A program made the translations under genes and the position numbers. A stretch of DNA of 6,061 nt from a bacterium (lineage in GTDB: Bacteria; Latescibacterota; UBA2968; UBA8231): the NCBI GenBank assembly GCA_027593305.1, contig JAQCJA010000307.1:1-6061 (forward strand), given 5' to 3'. Below, one piece after another: positions 1 to 5,054 of the stretch; position 1 is the stretch's first letter, and the number at the start of each line of letters is the position of its first letter. Below the pieces are notes generated by a model. The model worked only from the letters and a program-made list of their open reading frames with translations, was not told the DNA's origin and searched no databases.

Positions 1-927
1 GCGTTCTTTCTCGGCCCCCGACTCAATGTTGCCGGCCGCCTGGAGAAACCGGACATCGCCCTGGCCCTGTTGCGCACGAAGGATGCCGAAGAGGGTCGAC
101 GACTCGCCCAGCAGCTGGACGGGCTCAATGGCCAGCGGCAGCAGATGCAGAAGCAGGGCGTGCGGGAGGCACAGGCTCTGATCACCGACGACGTGCTGGA
201 ACGGGAACGGCTGATCTGTGTGCTGGGGGAGGAGTGGAACCTTGGAGTCATCGGACTCATTGCCAGCAATCTGGCCGAGACGTTTCACCGACCCGCCGTG
301 GTCTTCACCGACGTCCTGCGCAATGGCGTCTACGTGGGCTCTGCGCGCAGCATCCCTGCATATGATATCAACGATGGCATCAGTTCCGGCGCCCATCTGC
401 TGACGACGTACGGCGGCCATGCCGCAGCCGCAGGATGTTCCCTGCAGGCCGGAGAATTCGAAGAGTTCCGCGCCAACTTGGTGGATCACGCCAACGCGCG
501 ACTGGAACCGGCAGACCTGGAGGCACAACTGGATATCGACGTCGAACTGCGGGCCACAGATATTCACATGTCGACCGTCGAACTGATGCGTCGCATCGAG
601 CCCTTCGGGCAGGGACACCGGATGCCCCTGTTTGCTGCCCGTGACCTCGAAGTGGCCGCTGTGTCCCGCATCGGCAAAGGGGGTGAACATCTGAAGCTGG
701 CGTTCAACGTCGGTGGAGGAACTCGGGCCGCCGTATGGTGGCGCCAGGGCGCCGCAGCCAACGAAATCGACACCGGTGACCGCGTCGACGCCGCGTTTGA
801 GTTGTCCGAGAATACGTTTTCCGGCGTTGGCACCGCACAGATGGTCCTGCGCGACCTGCGGCCGGCAGAGACGGGCGCCATGGCGCACGAAGCACATACG
901 GCCCGGGTGGAGGAGGCCAGACAATGA
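1..927 (+). CDS. recJ: RecJ single-stranded-DNA-specific exonuclease, C-terminal part (5' end outside window)
   Basis: RecJ degrades single-stranded DNA 5' to 3' in the cytoplasm during recombinational and mismatch repair. The reading frame is open from base 1, so the N-terminal DHH catalytic domain is lost and 308 residues remain. Seen in order: GPRLNVAGRL (visible residues 5-14), the LDGLNGQRQQ helix, EEWNLGVIGLIAS leading into FHRPAVVF, the ARSIPAYDI segment, the DHHA1 signature GGHAAAAG, and the C-terminal OB-fold entry EPFGQGHRMPLF. These match the RecJ family in order and spacing. The TTG at base 70 is not a real start, because the GPRLN motif lies upstream of it in the same frame. Oddities: the usual WHxGVIG reads WNLGVIG and the usual FGxGNP reads FGQGHR. 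The last 20 or so residues are a non-conserved tail. The stop overlaps the next gene's start (ATGA), so the two are probably translationally coupled. Confidence 0.95.
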   Translation, partial: AFFLGPRLNVAGRLEKPDIALALLRTKDAEEGRRLAQQLDGLNGQRQQMQKQGVREAQALITDDVLERERLICVLGEEWNLGVIGLIASNLAETFHRPAVVFTDVLRNGVYVGSARSIPAYDINDGISSGAHLLTTYGGHAAAAGCSLQAGEFEEFRANLVDHANARLEPADLEAQLDIDVELRATDIHMSTVELMRRIEPFGQGHRMPLFAARDLEVAAVSRIGKGGEHLKLAFNVGGGTRAAVWWRQGAAANEIDTGDRVDAAFELSENTFSGVGTAQMVLRDLRPAETGAMAHEAHTARVEEARQ

Positions 928-2141
928 TCAGCTCAGACTACACGCGCGGTCTGTTCATCACCGACAGCTCTGCGAGAATCGTCATGCTCGTCATCGATGG
1001 CCTCGGTGGTCTGCCACATCCCGATTCGGGTCGGAGTGAGCTGGAGACGGCGAATCTGCCCAATCTTGATGCGCTGTGTGCGCGCGGCAGCACCGGGCTG
1101 ATATCACCCCTGGGGCCCGGCTTCACGCCCGGGAGCGGCCCTGCCCATCTGGCATTGTTCGGCTACGATCCCTGGACGAGTTCGATCGGTCGCGGGGCTC
1201 TGTCTGGCCTTGGTCTCGGGCTGGATTTCAAGCCTGGGGACGTGGCAGCGAGGTTGAATTTCTGCACCGTTGACGATGCTGGCCTGGTCACCGATCGCCG
1301 CGCCGGGCGTATACCCACGGACGTCTGCGTGCGGTTGTGCGCCTTGTTGCAGGACATCACCATCCCCGGTGTGAAGGTCACCGTCGCAGCGGAAATGGAG
1401 TATCGCGCCGCCGTCGTGTTCCGCGGGGAGGGGTTGTCCGATGGTGTTACCGATTCAGATCCGCAGGTGACGGGGCATCTGCCCCTGCCGCTGCAGGCGG
1501 CGACGGCTGCTGATGAGCGTATGGTCGCTGTGGCCAACCAGTTCCTCGATCAGGTGCGGCACATTCTTGCAGACGAGTCGCCGGCCAACATGGTGCTGAT
1601 CCGTGGCTTCGGCCGTTACCCGGAACTGCCATCCATGCAGCAGGTCTACGGCCTGCACCCGGTGGGCATCGCCGGCTACCCCATGTATCGTGGCATTGCC
1701 AGCGTTGTTGGTATGGAAACGCCCGAAACAGACTGGGATGTCGATGCGGAGCTGGATCTGCTGCAGCAACGCTGGCGTAACCATCCTGATGAGGATTTCT
1801 ACTATGTACATGTGAAGAAGACCGACAGTGCCGGTGAGGATGGGGATTTCGACAAGAAGGTTCATCTGCTGGAGGAAGTGGATGCCCGCATTCCCAGGAT
1901 TCTCGAACTGGAACCCGACGTTCTGATCGTGACCGGAGATCATTCGACGCCCTCCATCATGCGCGCCCACAGCTGGCACCCGGTTCCGACTGTCATCGCC
2001 AGTGGCCGCTGCATCCCCGTGCACGGCGCTCAGTTGAGCGAACGCAGTTGTGCCTCGGGCAGCCTCGGCCAGATTCCGTCGACGGCGCTGATGGCACTGG
2101 CCCTTGCTCATGCGGGTCGACTTGCCAAGTTCGGCGCCTGA
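924..2141 (+). CDS. apgM: 2,3-bisphosphoglycerate-independent phosphoglycerate mutase, archaeal type (ApgM)
   Basis: This enzyme interconverts 3- and 2-phosphoglycerate in glycolysis and gluconeogenesis without the 2,3-bisphosphoglycerate cofactor. It belongs to the alkaline phosphatase superfamily and needs metal ions. The 405 residues match the usual ApgM length of about 400. Visible are the N-terminal metal-site strand VMLVIDGLGGLP (Asp25), the ELETANLPNLD segment, the nucleophile region TPGSGPAHLALFGYDP (Ser71 is the expected phosphoserine), KKTDSAGEDGDFDKK (about 298-312), TGDHSTPS (Asp339, His340) and HSWHPVP (about 349-355). The ATG at 924 is supported by a GGAGG at 912-916, seven bases upstream, and by the 4-base overlap with the recJ stop. 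All recognisable catalytic segments are intact. ApgM is common in archaea and scattered in bacteria; whether this genome also has a GpmI or GpmA enzyme cannot be told from the window. Confidence 0.94.
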   Translation: MISSDYTRGLFITDSSARIVMLVIDGLGGLPHPDSGRSELETANLPNLDALCARGSTGLISPLGPGFTPGSGPAHLALFGYDPWTSSIGRGALSGLGLGLDFKPGDVAARLNFCTVDDAGLVTDRRAGRIPTDVCVRLCALLQDITIPGVKVTVAAEMEYRAAVVFRGEGLSDGVTDSDPQVTGHLPLPLQAATAADERMVAVANQFLDQVRHILADESPANMVLIRGFGRYPELPSMQQVYGLHPVGIAGYPMYRGIASVVGMETPETDWDVDAELDLLQQRWRNHPDEDFYYVHVKKTDSAGEDGDFDKKVHLLEEVDARIPRILELEPDVLIVTGDHSTPSIMRAHSWHPVPTVIASGRCIPVHGAQLSERSCASGSLGQIPSTALMALALAHAGRLAKFGA

Positions 2142-2147
2142 GTCGGC

Positions 2148-2162
2148 GAGGCGATTCTGTTG
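2148..2162 (+). promoter_or_regulatory. Ribosome binding site and TTG start codon of the phosphodiesterase gene
   Basis: GAGG at 2148-2151 lies eight bases before TTG at 2160. The frame is closed by the apgM stop (TGA 2139-2141) just upstream and contains no ATG or GTG before the conserved AHRG motif at codons 8-11. TTG is therefore the only credible start. The 18-base gap after apgM suggests one transcript. Confidence 0.7.
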
Positions 2163-3014
2163 ATCCATCCCGTCCGTGTCGCCCATCGAGGCGCCTCTGG
2201 CTCCGGCCTGGCCCCGGAGAACACCCTTGCTGCCTTTGAGCGGGCGATCCAACTGGGCGTCGACGCCGTTGAACTCGACGTGCGGGCCAGCCGCGACGGC
2301 GTGCTCGTCGTCATGCACGATCCGACCATCGACCGGACAACGGACCGGGAGGGTCCGGTTGCCGAACTGACCTTCGCGCAACTGCGCGAAGCAGACGCGG
2401 GCGCCTGGTTCGGGTCCCAGTTCGTCGGCCAACAAATACCGACACTGCAGGAAGCCCTTGACCTGTTGCGTCACCGGGCCCTGGCTGTGGTTGAGATCAA
2501 GGCAGACTGGCTCGCCGAACACGTACTGAAGGTCGCCCATGAAGTCGATGTGGTGGACCAGATCATCATACAGTCCTTTTCTCCCGAGACGGTGCGTCGC
2601 AGCAATGCTGTCGACCCATCGGTGCCGACGGCGTTGCTCCTGGGCAAGCTGCCGACTTCTCCGGCACGTATGCGTGCCAGGCGAGTGGCCCGAGAGGTCC
2701 TGGAAGTGGGGGCCAACATCCTCAACGTCTGGCACGCCGCCCTGACCCCGCCTTTCTTCGAAGAGATGCGCAAGCGCGGTGTCACCGTGTGGACCTGGAC
2801 GGTTGATGAACAGGCCGTACTGCGAGACGTCATCCAGATGGGCGTCCAGGGGATCATCAGCAATTACCCGGATCGTCTGAACCACGTGCTCGTCGAATTG
2901 GAGCAGGAGGGAGCGATTCTGGTGCCGATGGGGCGCCGACAACGACTGAAGCCGAGTCGCTGGCGTCGGCGTCGACAGATCCGTATGGTGAGCCGCAGTC
3001 GACGGGGCGGTTGA
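2160..3014 (+). CDS. Cytosolic glycerophosphodiester phosphodiesterase (GDPD family) with arginine-rich C-terminal tail
   Basis: GDPD enzymes hydrolyse glycerophosphodiesters, the products of phospholipid deacylation, to sn-glycerol 3-phosphate and an alcohol. The family signature is complete: VAHRGASG with His9 and Arg10, APENT, VELDVRASRDG with Glu38 and Asp40 as metal ligands, MHDPTIDRTT with catalytic His53, VVEIKAD with Glu112 and Lys114, and the C-terminal barrel strand VWTWTVDE (Trp211, Trp213). There is no signal peptide, so it resembles cytosolic UgpQ rather than periplasmic GlpQ. The TIM-barrel core ends near GIISNYPDRLNHVL. After it comes a 27-residue tail (258-284) with 12 arginines and one lysine, which is unusual for the family. 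The gene follows apgM closely and is probably co-transcribed, although the substrates link only loosely through glycerol-phosphate and triose metabolism. The stop is followed by a small inverted repeat without a T-run. Confidence 0.92.
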   Translation: MIHPVRVAHRGASGSGLAPENTLAAFERAIQLGVDAVELDVRASRDGVLVVMHDPTIDRTTDREGPVAELTFAQLREADAGAWFGSQFVGQQIPTLQEALDLLRHRALAVVEIKADWLAEHVLKVAHEVDVVDQIIIQSFSPETVRRSNAVDPSVPTALLLGKLPTSPARMRARRVAREVLEVGANILNVWHAALTPPFFEEMRKRGVTVWTWTVDEQAVLRDVIQMGVQGIISNYPDRLNHVLVELEQEGAILVPMGRRQRLKPSRWRRRRQIRMVSRSRRGG

Positions 3015-3028
3015 AAGCCAAGCAACCG
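3008..3028 (+). other. Weak hairpin at the end of the phosphodiesterase gene
   Basis: CGGTTG (3008-3013) can pair with CAACCG (3023-3028) across a nine-base loop, overlapping the TGA stop. No T-tract follows, so an intrinsic terminator is not supported. It could be a Rho-associated or 3'-end stabilising structure, or chance. Confidence 0.25.
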
Positions 3029-3086
3029 AACCTGGAAAAACGCGCTCAAGTACAAGATTTTAAAGCGGTTGAGTCGATTATACATG

Positions 3087-3116
3087 TTGACCGAAACGGC
3101 GATCGACGGCTATATT
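3087..3116 (+). promoter_or_regulatory. Sigma70-type promoter for the cyclic-nucleotide-binding protein gene
   Basis: TTGACC at 3087-3092 (5 of 6 to the -35 consensus) and TATATT at 3111-3116 (5 of 6 to the -10 consensus) are separated by 18 bases. Transcription would start near 3123, giving a leader of about 38 bases before ATG 3161. The surrounding intergenic stretch (3015-3160) is AT-richer than the genes, as expected of a promoter region. No clear operator palindrome was found around it. Confidence 0.6.
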
Positions 3117-3160
3117 GCAGCGTTTGACAATTCACCGCCGGCGCTCGCAAGGTCCCTCGC

Positions 3161-3619
3161 ATGCCTGAGAACCAAGCTCTTACAGGGTTGCCACTGCTCG
3201 TGGGACTGTCCGCCGAAGAACTGCAGTCCCTGTTGGCCATCGCAGAAAGCCGGCGGCATGCCGCCGGTGAGATCATCGTTCAGGAGGGTACGGCCAGCGA
3301 CTGCCTCTTTGTCCTGGCGTCGGGGGCCGTGCAGGTCGAACGGGAATCCGGCGGGCGCCGCGTTTCCCTGGCGACGCTGAATGAGGTCGGCGATTTCTTT
3401 GGTGAAATGTCTCTGATCGACATTCTGCCACGGTCTGCCAACATCCGGGCGACGGTCGACAGCGGCACACTTGCCTTTCCGAAGAAACAGCTCAGCGGCC
3501 TCTTCACCCGGAGTCCACGTGTGCAGATGACGATGATCCTGAATATCTCCCGCAATCTGTCTCTGCGGCTGCGCGCCGCGGACGCCCGAATCGTTGCCCT
3601 CAGCGCGGCTCAGGGTTGA
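3161..3619 (+). CDS. Stand-alone cyclic nucleotide-binding (cNMP/Crp-type) domain protein
   Basis: This 152-residue cytosolic protein is essentially one cNMP-binding beta-roll. It begins with the helix PLLVGLSAEELQSLLAIAE, followed by the roll strands GEIIVQEG (36-43) and CLFVLASGAVQVE (48-60). The phosphate-binding cassette is FFGEMSLIDILPRSANIRA (79-97), with Gly81-Glu82 and Arg91-Ser92-Ala93 in the positions that bind ribose and phosphate in known cAMP or cGMP receptors. The Glu-to-Arg spacing of nine matches protein kinase A regulatory subunits more than E. coli CRP. After the roll there is only one helix (about 118-148), with no helix-turn-helix, kinase, cyclase or channel domain. It is therefore not a transcription factor by itself and probably acts through a partner. 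The start is supported by AAGG at 3149-3152, eight bases before ATG, and by the promoter upstream. The true ligand is unknown. Confidence 0.88.
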   Translation: MPENQALTGLPLLVGLSAEELQSLLAIAESRRHAAGEIIVQEGTASDCLFVLASGAVQVERESGGRRVSLATLNEVGDFFGEMSLIDILPRSANIRATVDSGTLAFPKKQLSGLFTRSPRVQMTMILNISRNLSLRLRAADARIVALSAAQG

Positions 3620-3661
3620 CGACGCGGGCCAGAAAGCTGTTGACGGGTCCGGTGTGATCCC

Positions 3662-3904
3662 ATGCTGTTGTCGACCGGATTTGCGGCACTGCTCCTGGCT
3701 GTCGTCCTGCTGTATTATCTGCTTCCAAGGCAGTGCGTCTGCCCGGGATGCGGGGCGCGAGTGGAGCAAGACACACCCTTGTGCAGCAGCTGCGGCTGGC
3801 TCTACGATGACCCGGAGGATGAGGATGGCGATGATGACACGGGGGATGACACGGGGGATGATGTGCCAGACGATTCGGTAACAGAGGGCTGGAGAGACAT
3901 CTGA
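3662..3904 (+). CDS. Small membrane-anchored zinc-ribbon protein with acidic tail (function unknown)
   Basis: The 80-residue product has three parts. Residues 5-21 form one hydrophobic segment (GFAALLLAVVLLYYLL) likely to be a membrane anchor. Residues 25-46 hold a zinc ribbon with CPGCG (Cys27, Cys30) and CSSCG (Cys41, Cys44) separated by ten residues. Residues 49-71 are almost entirely Asp, Glu and Gly, ending in a short EGWRDI. With the flanking Arg23 the ribbon most likely faces the cytoplasm. I do not recognise a named family beyond the zinc-ribbon fold. The start ATG lacks a strong Shine-Dalgarno sequence, so translation may depend on the upstream gene, 42 bases away. The next gene begins one base after the stop, which argues that both are real and co-expressed. 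The acidic tail includes a 12-bp tandem repeat and could vary in length between strains. Confidence 0.75.
   Translation: MLLSTGFAALLLAVVLLYYLLPRQCVCPGCGARVEQDTPLCSSCGWLYDDPEDEDGDDDTGDDTGDDVPDDSVTEGWRDI
3833..3856 (+). repeat. 12-bp tandem repeat (two copies) in the acidic tail of the zinc-ribbon gene
   Basis: GATGACACGGGG occurs twice in direct tandem (3833-3844 and 3845-3856) and is followed by a partial third unit GATGAT. It encodes the peptide repeat DDTG-DDTG-DDVP. The unit is a multiple of three, so copy-number change would lengthen or shorten the tail without a frameshift. Confidence 0.85.
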
Positions 3905-3905
3905 C

Positions 3906-4202
3906 ATGGAATGGGTGATCGCCGCGCTTGCCGTGGGCTGTGTGTTCTTCGCCGCACAGGTCGTGGTTGACTATGTGCGCTACCGGAGAGCGATCGAACC
4001 GCGGCTGGCTCGGGCCGACGAAGCCAAACAGCATCTGCGGGAGCGAATTGCGGTGGCAGAAGCCGAATTGGCTGCTACGCGCAGCGAACTGGCTCCGGCC
4101 CGTGCTGAGGTCGAGGTCCTTGAGACCGAATACAACCAACTGAACCAAGAGGTGAAGGAAGAAACCGACCGCCAACGGACCGGGGCCCGACCGCCACTGT
4201 GA
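3906..4202 (+). CDS. Small membrane-anchored coiled-coil protein (function unknown)
   Basis: The 98-residue product has an N-terminal hydrophobic segment (about 3-21, WVIAALAVGCVFFAAQVVV) followed by a basic stretch YVRYRR, which predicts a single anchor with the C-terminus in the cytoplasm. Residues 33-91 are rich in Ala, Glu, Arg and Leu with heptad-like spacing and few helix breakers (Pro64), consistent with a coiled coil. The last residues (TGARPPL) look disordered. GGAGAG about ten bases upstream supports ATG 3906. The gene sits one base after the zinc-ribbon gene stop, so the two are almost certainly one transcriptional unit. This general shape is shared by many short scaffold or division-type proteins (FtsL/FtsB-like in architecture only), and I see no sequence signature to place it in any of them. 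Confidence 0.75.
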   Translation: MEWVIAALAVGCVFFAAQVVVDYVRYRRAIEPRLARADEAKQHLRERIAVAEAELAATRSELAPARAEVEVLETEYNQLNQEVKEETDRQRTGARPPL

Positions 4203-4249
4203 CCGCAACTGTGACGCAGAGGCCCCGCGATGGCTTTGAGGCTTTTCGC

Positions 4250-4279
4250 TTGACAAGCCTTTGCGGCAGTATGTAGTTT
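4250..4279 (+). promoter_or_regulatory. Candidate promoter for the lipoprotein gene
   Basis: A perfect -35 hexamer TTGACA at 4250-4255 is followed after 18 bases by TAGTTT at 4274-4279, which matches only 3 of 6 -10 positions. The leader to ATG 4364 would be about 78 bases. The 161-base gap 4203-4363 is the natural place for a promoter between the two small-gene clusters, but the poor -10 means this promoter may need an activator or may not be the real one. Confidence 0.4.
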
Positions 4280-4299
4280 CCCCACCGTTACTTACATGC
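4269..4299. repeat. Inverted repeat overlapping the candidate -10 of the lipoprotein gene
   Basis: GTATGTA (4269-4275) can pair with TACATGC (4293-4299), seven positions including one G-T pair, separated by 17 bases. Its position over the candidate -10 is what an operator would have, but the arms are short and could be chance. Confidence 0.25.
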
Positions 4300-4363
4300 G
4301 GTATTCCGCCATACAGGAAGCATTCAAGAACAGCATATTCAAGCACAAGGGCTGGAGGAGACC

Positions 4364-5014
4364 ATGAAGCGGGTCGCGACGCGTTTTTTCGCACCGATCA
4401 TCCTGGGTTTATTTGCCGTCGCCACTCTGTCGGGTTGCGGCGGTGATCCACCTCAGGCCGATCTGGATGCGGCCAAGACTGCTCTCGACGGCGCTCGCGC
4501 TGCGGGTGCTGAGAAGTACGCAAGCAGCGAGTTGTCGTCGGCACAGAGTTCATTCGATGATGCCAAGGCAGTTTTTGCCGCCGAATCTGAGAAGATGTTC
4601 AAGGATTGGGATACGGTGGCGCCGAAAATCGTTGACGCCAAAGCGAAGGCAGATCGGGCGACTTCCGCATCACAGCAGGCCAAGGCGCGAGCCAAGGGTG
4701 CCGCAGAATCTGCCATCGCAGCGGCCTCAACGGCAGTTCAGGACTCTCGTACGAGCCTGGATGCCGCACCAGCAGGTAAGGGCACTGAGGGTGACATCGA
4801 CCAACTGCGCAGCAGTCTTGATTCAGCGGACGCCGATCTGAGCACGGCACGCTCCGCCCTTTCGCGGGAAGACTTTGAAACGGCCACGAGCAAGGCCGCC
4901 GGGGCCAAAGATAAGGCTGTCGCCGTCGCCACTGGTGTTGAGACAGCCACGGCACGGTACCATGAACTGGTCATAGCCAACACGCCCTGGTATATGCGCG
5001 GCTCGACGATGTGA
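4364..5014 (+). CDS. Alanine-rich helical lipoprotein, DUF4398-like
   Basis: The N-terminus MKRVATRFFAPIILGLFAVATLSGC is a classical lipoprotein signal: basic n-region, hydrophobic core, lipobox LSGC with Cys25 as the lipidated residue. Residue +2 is Gly, not Asp, so sorting to the outer membrane is expected. The mature part (about 190 residues) is almost wholly helical and rich in Ala, Ser, Asp and Lys. The segment from Ala36 to Ala69, including GAEKYASSELSSAQ (48-61), has the pattern of DUF4398 (helix, then GAxxYAxxEL, then helix). A second helical repeat ending in SREDFETATSKAAGAKDKA (about 165-185) resembles tetratricopeptide-like or OmpA-associated spacers. There is no terminal Lys as in Braun lipoprotein Lpp; the protein ends in WYMRGSTM. 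GGAGGAG at 4354-4360 is a strong ribosome site for ATG 4364. The neighbouring transpeptidase suggests a role in the cell wall or periplasm, which is inference. Confidence 0.85.
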   Translation: MKRVATRFFAPIILGLFAVATLSGCGGDPPQADLDAAKTALDGARAAGAEKYASSELSSAQSSFDDAKAVFAAESEKMFKDWDTVAPKIVDAKAKADRATSASQQAKARAKGAAESAIAAASTAVQDSRTSLDAAPAGKGTEGDIDQLRSSLDSADADLSTARSALSREDFETATSKAAGAKDKAVAVATGVETATARYHELVIANTPWYMRGSTM

Positions 5015-5020
5015 TATGAT
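5012..5020 (+). promoter_or_regulatory. Candidate extended -10 promoter before the transpeptidase gene
   Basis: TGA-TATGAT at 5012-5020 fits the extended -10 form (TGn followed by a 5-of-6 match to TATAAT) and overlaps the lipoprotein stop codon. No -35 match is present at the right distance. A start near 5027 would leave about 27 bases before ATG 5054. Alternatively the gene is simply read through from the lipoprotein promoter. Confidence 0.3.
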
Positions 5021-5054
5021 CTGAGGATCGGCCCTGCTGGTCGGATCTTCCAGA
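5020..5054 (+). other. Stem-loop between lipoprotein stop and transpeptidase start
   Basis: GAGGATC (5023-5029) pairs with GATCTTC (5044-5050) including one G-U pair; then, past a bulged G5043, GGCC (5030-5033) pairs with GGTC (5039-5042), closing a five-base loop. Three more outer pairs, past a bulged C5051, reach the A of the ATG at 5054. No T-run follows, so it is not an intrinsic terminator. The whole ribosome-loading zone of ATG 5054 would be in the 3' arm, so it could limit translation of the transpeptidase. Confidence 0.5.

Noticed and set aside
70..927. TTG at base 70 as the start of the first gene
   Set aside because: The frame is open to base 1 and encodes the conserved GPRLNVAGRL motif upstream, so the gene is truncated by the window edge rather than starting here.
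1455..2942. A 495-codon open frame on the - strand opposite apgM and the phosphodiesterase gene
   Set aside because: It is codon-aligned with the + strand genes, which share one frame. In GC-rich genes the codons TTA, CTA and TCA are rare, so their reverse complements (stops) are absent and a long mirror frame appears. Its translation shows no known domain, while both + strand proteins have complete family motifs.
3597..3615. Hairpin CCCT-c-AGC-gcg-GCT-c-AGGG at the end of the cNMP gene
   Set aside because: It contains a mismatch and no T-run follows; the next gene is only 42 bases away and probably in the same transcript.
3110..3907. A 265-codon open frame on the - strand opposite the cNMP and zinc-ribbon genes
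   Set aside because: It is a mirror of + strand codons with low-complexity stretches; the + strand genes have a promoter, a ribosome site and clear domains.
4239..4264. Possible intrinsic terminator AGGCTT...AAGCCT followed by TTTGC
   Set aside because: The stem is only six pairs with a ten-base loop and a three-base T-run, and it overlaps the perfect TTGACA hexamer. It is too weak to call.
3600..4394. A 264-codon open frame on the - strand over the zinc-ribbon and coiled-coil genes, rich in His and Pro near its end
   Set aside because: The His/Pro-rich stretch is the reverse reading of the GAT/GAC-rich acidic tail repeat; no domain or start context supports a gene.
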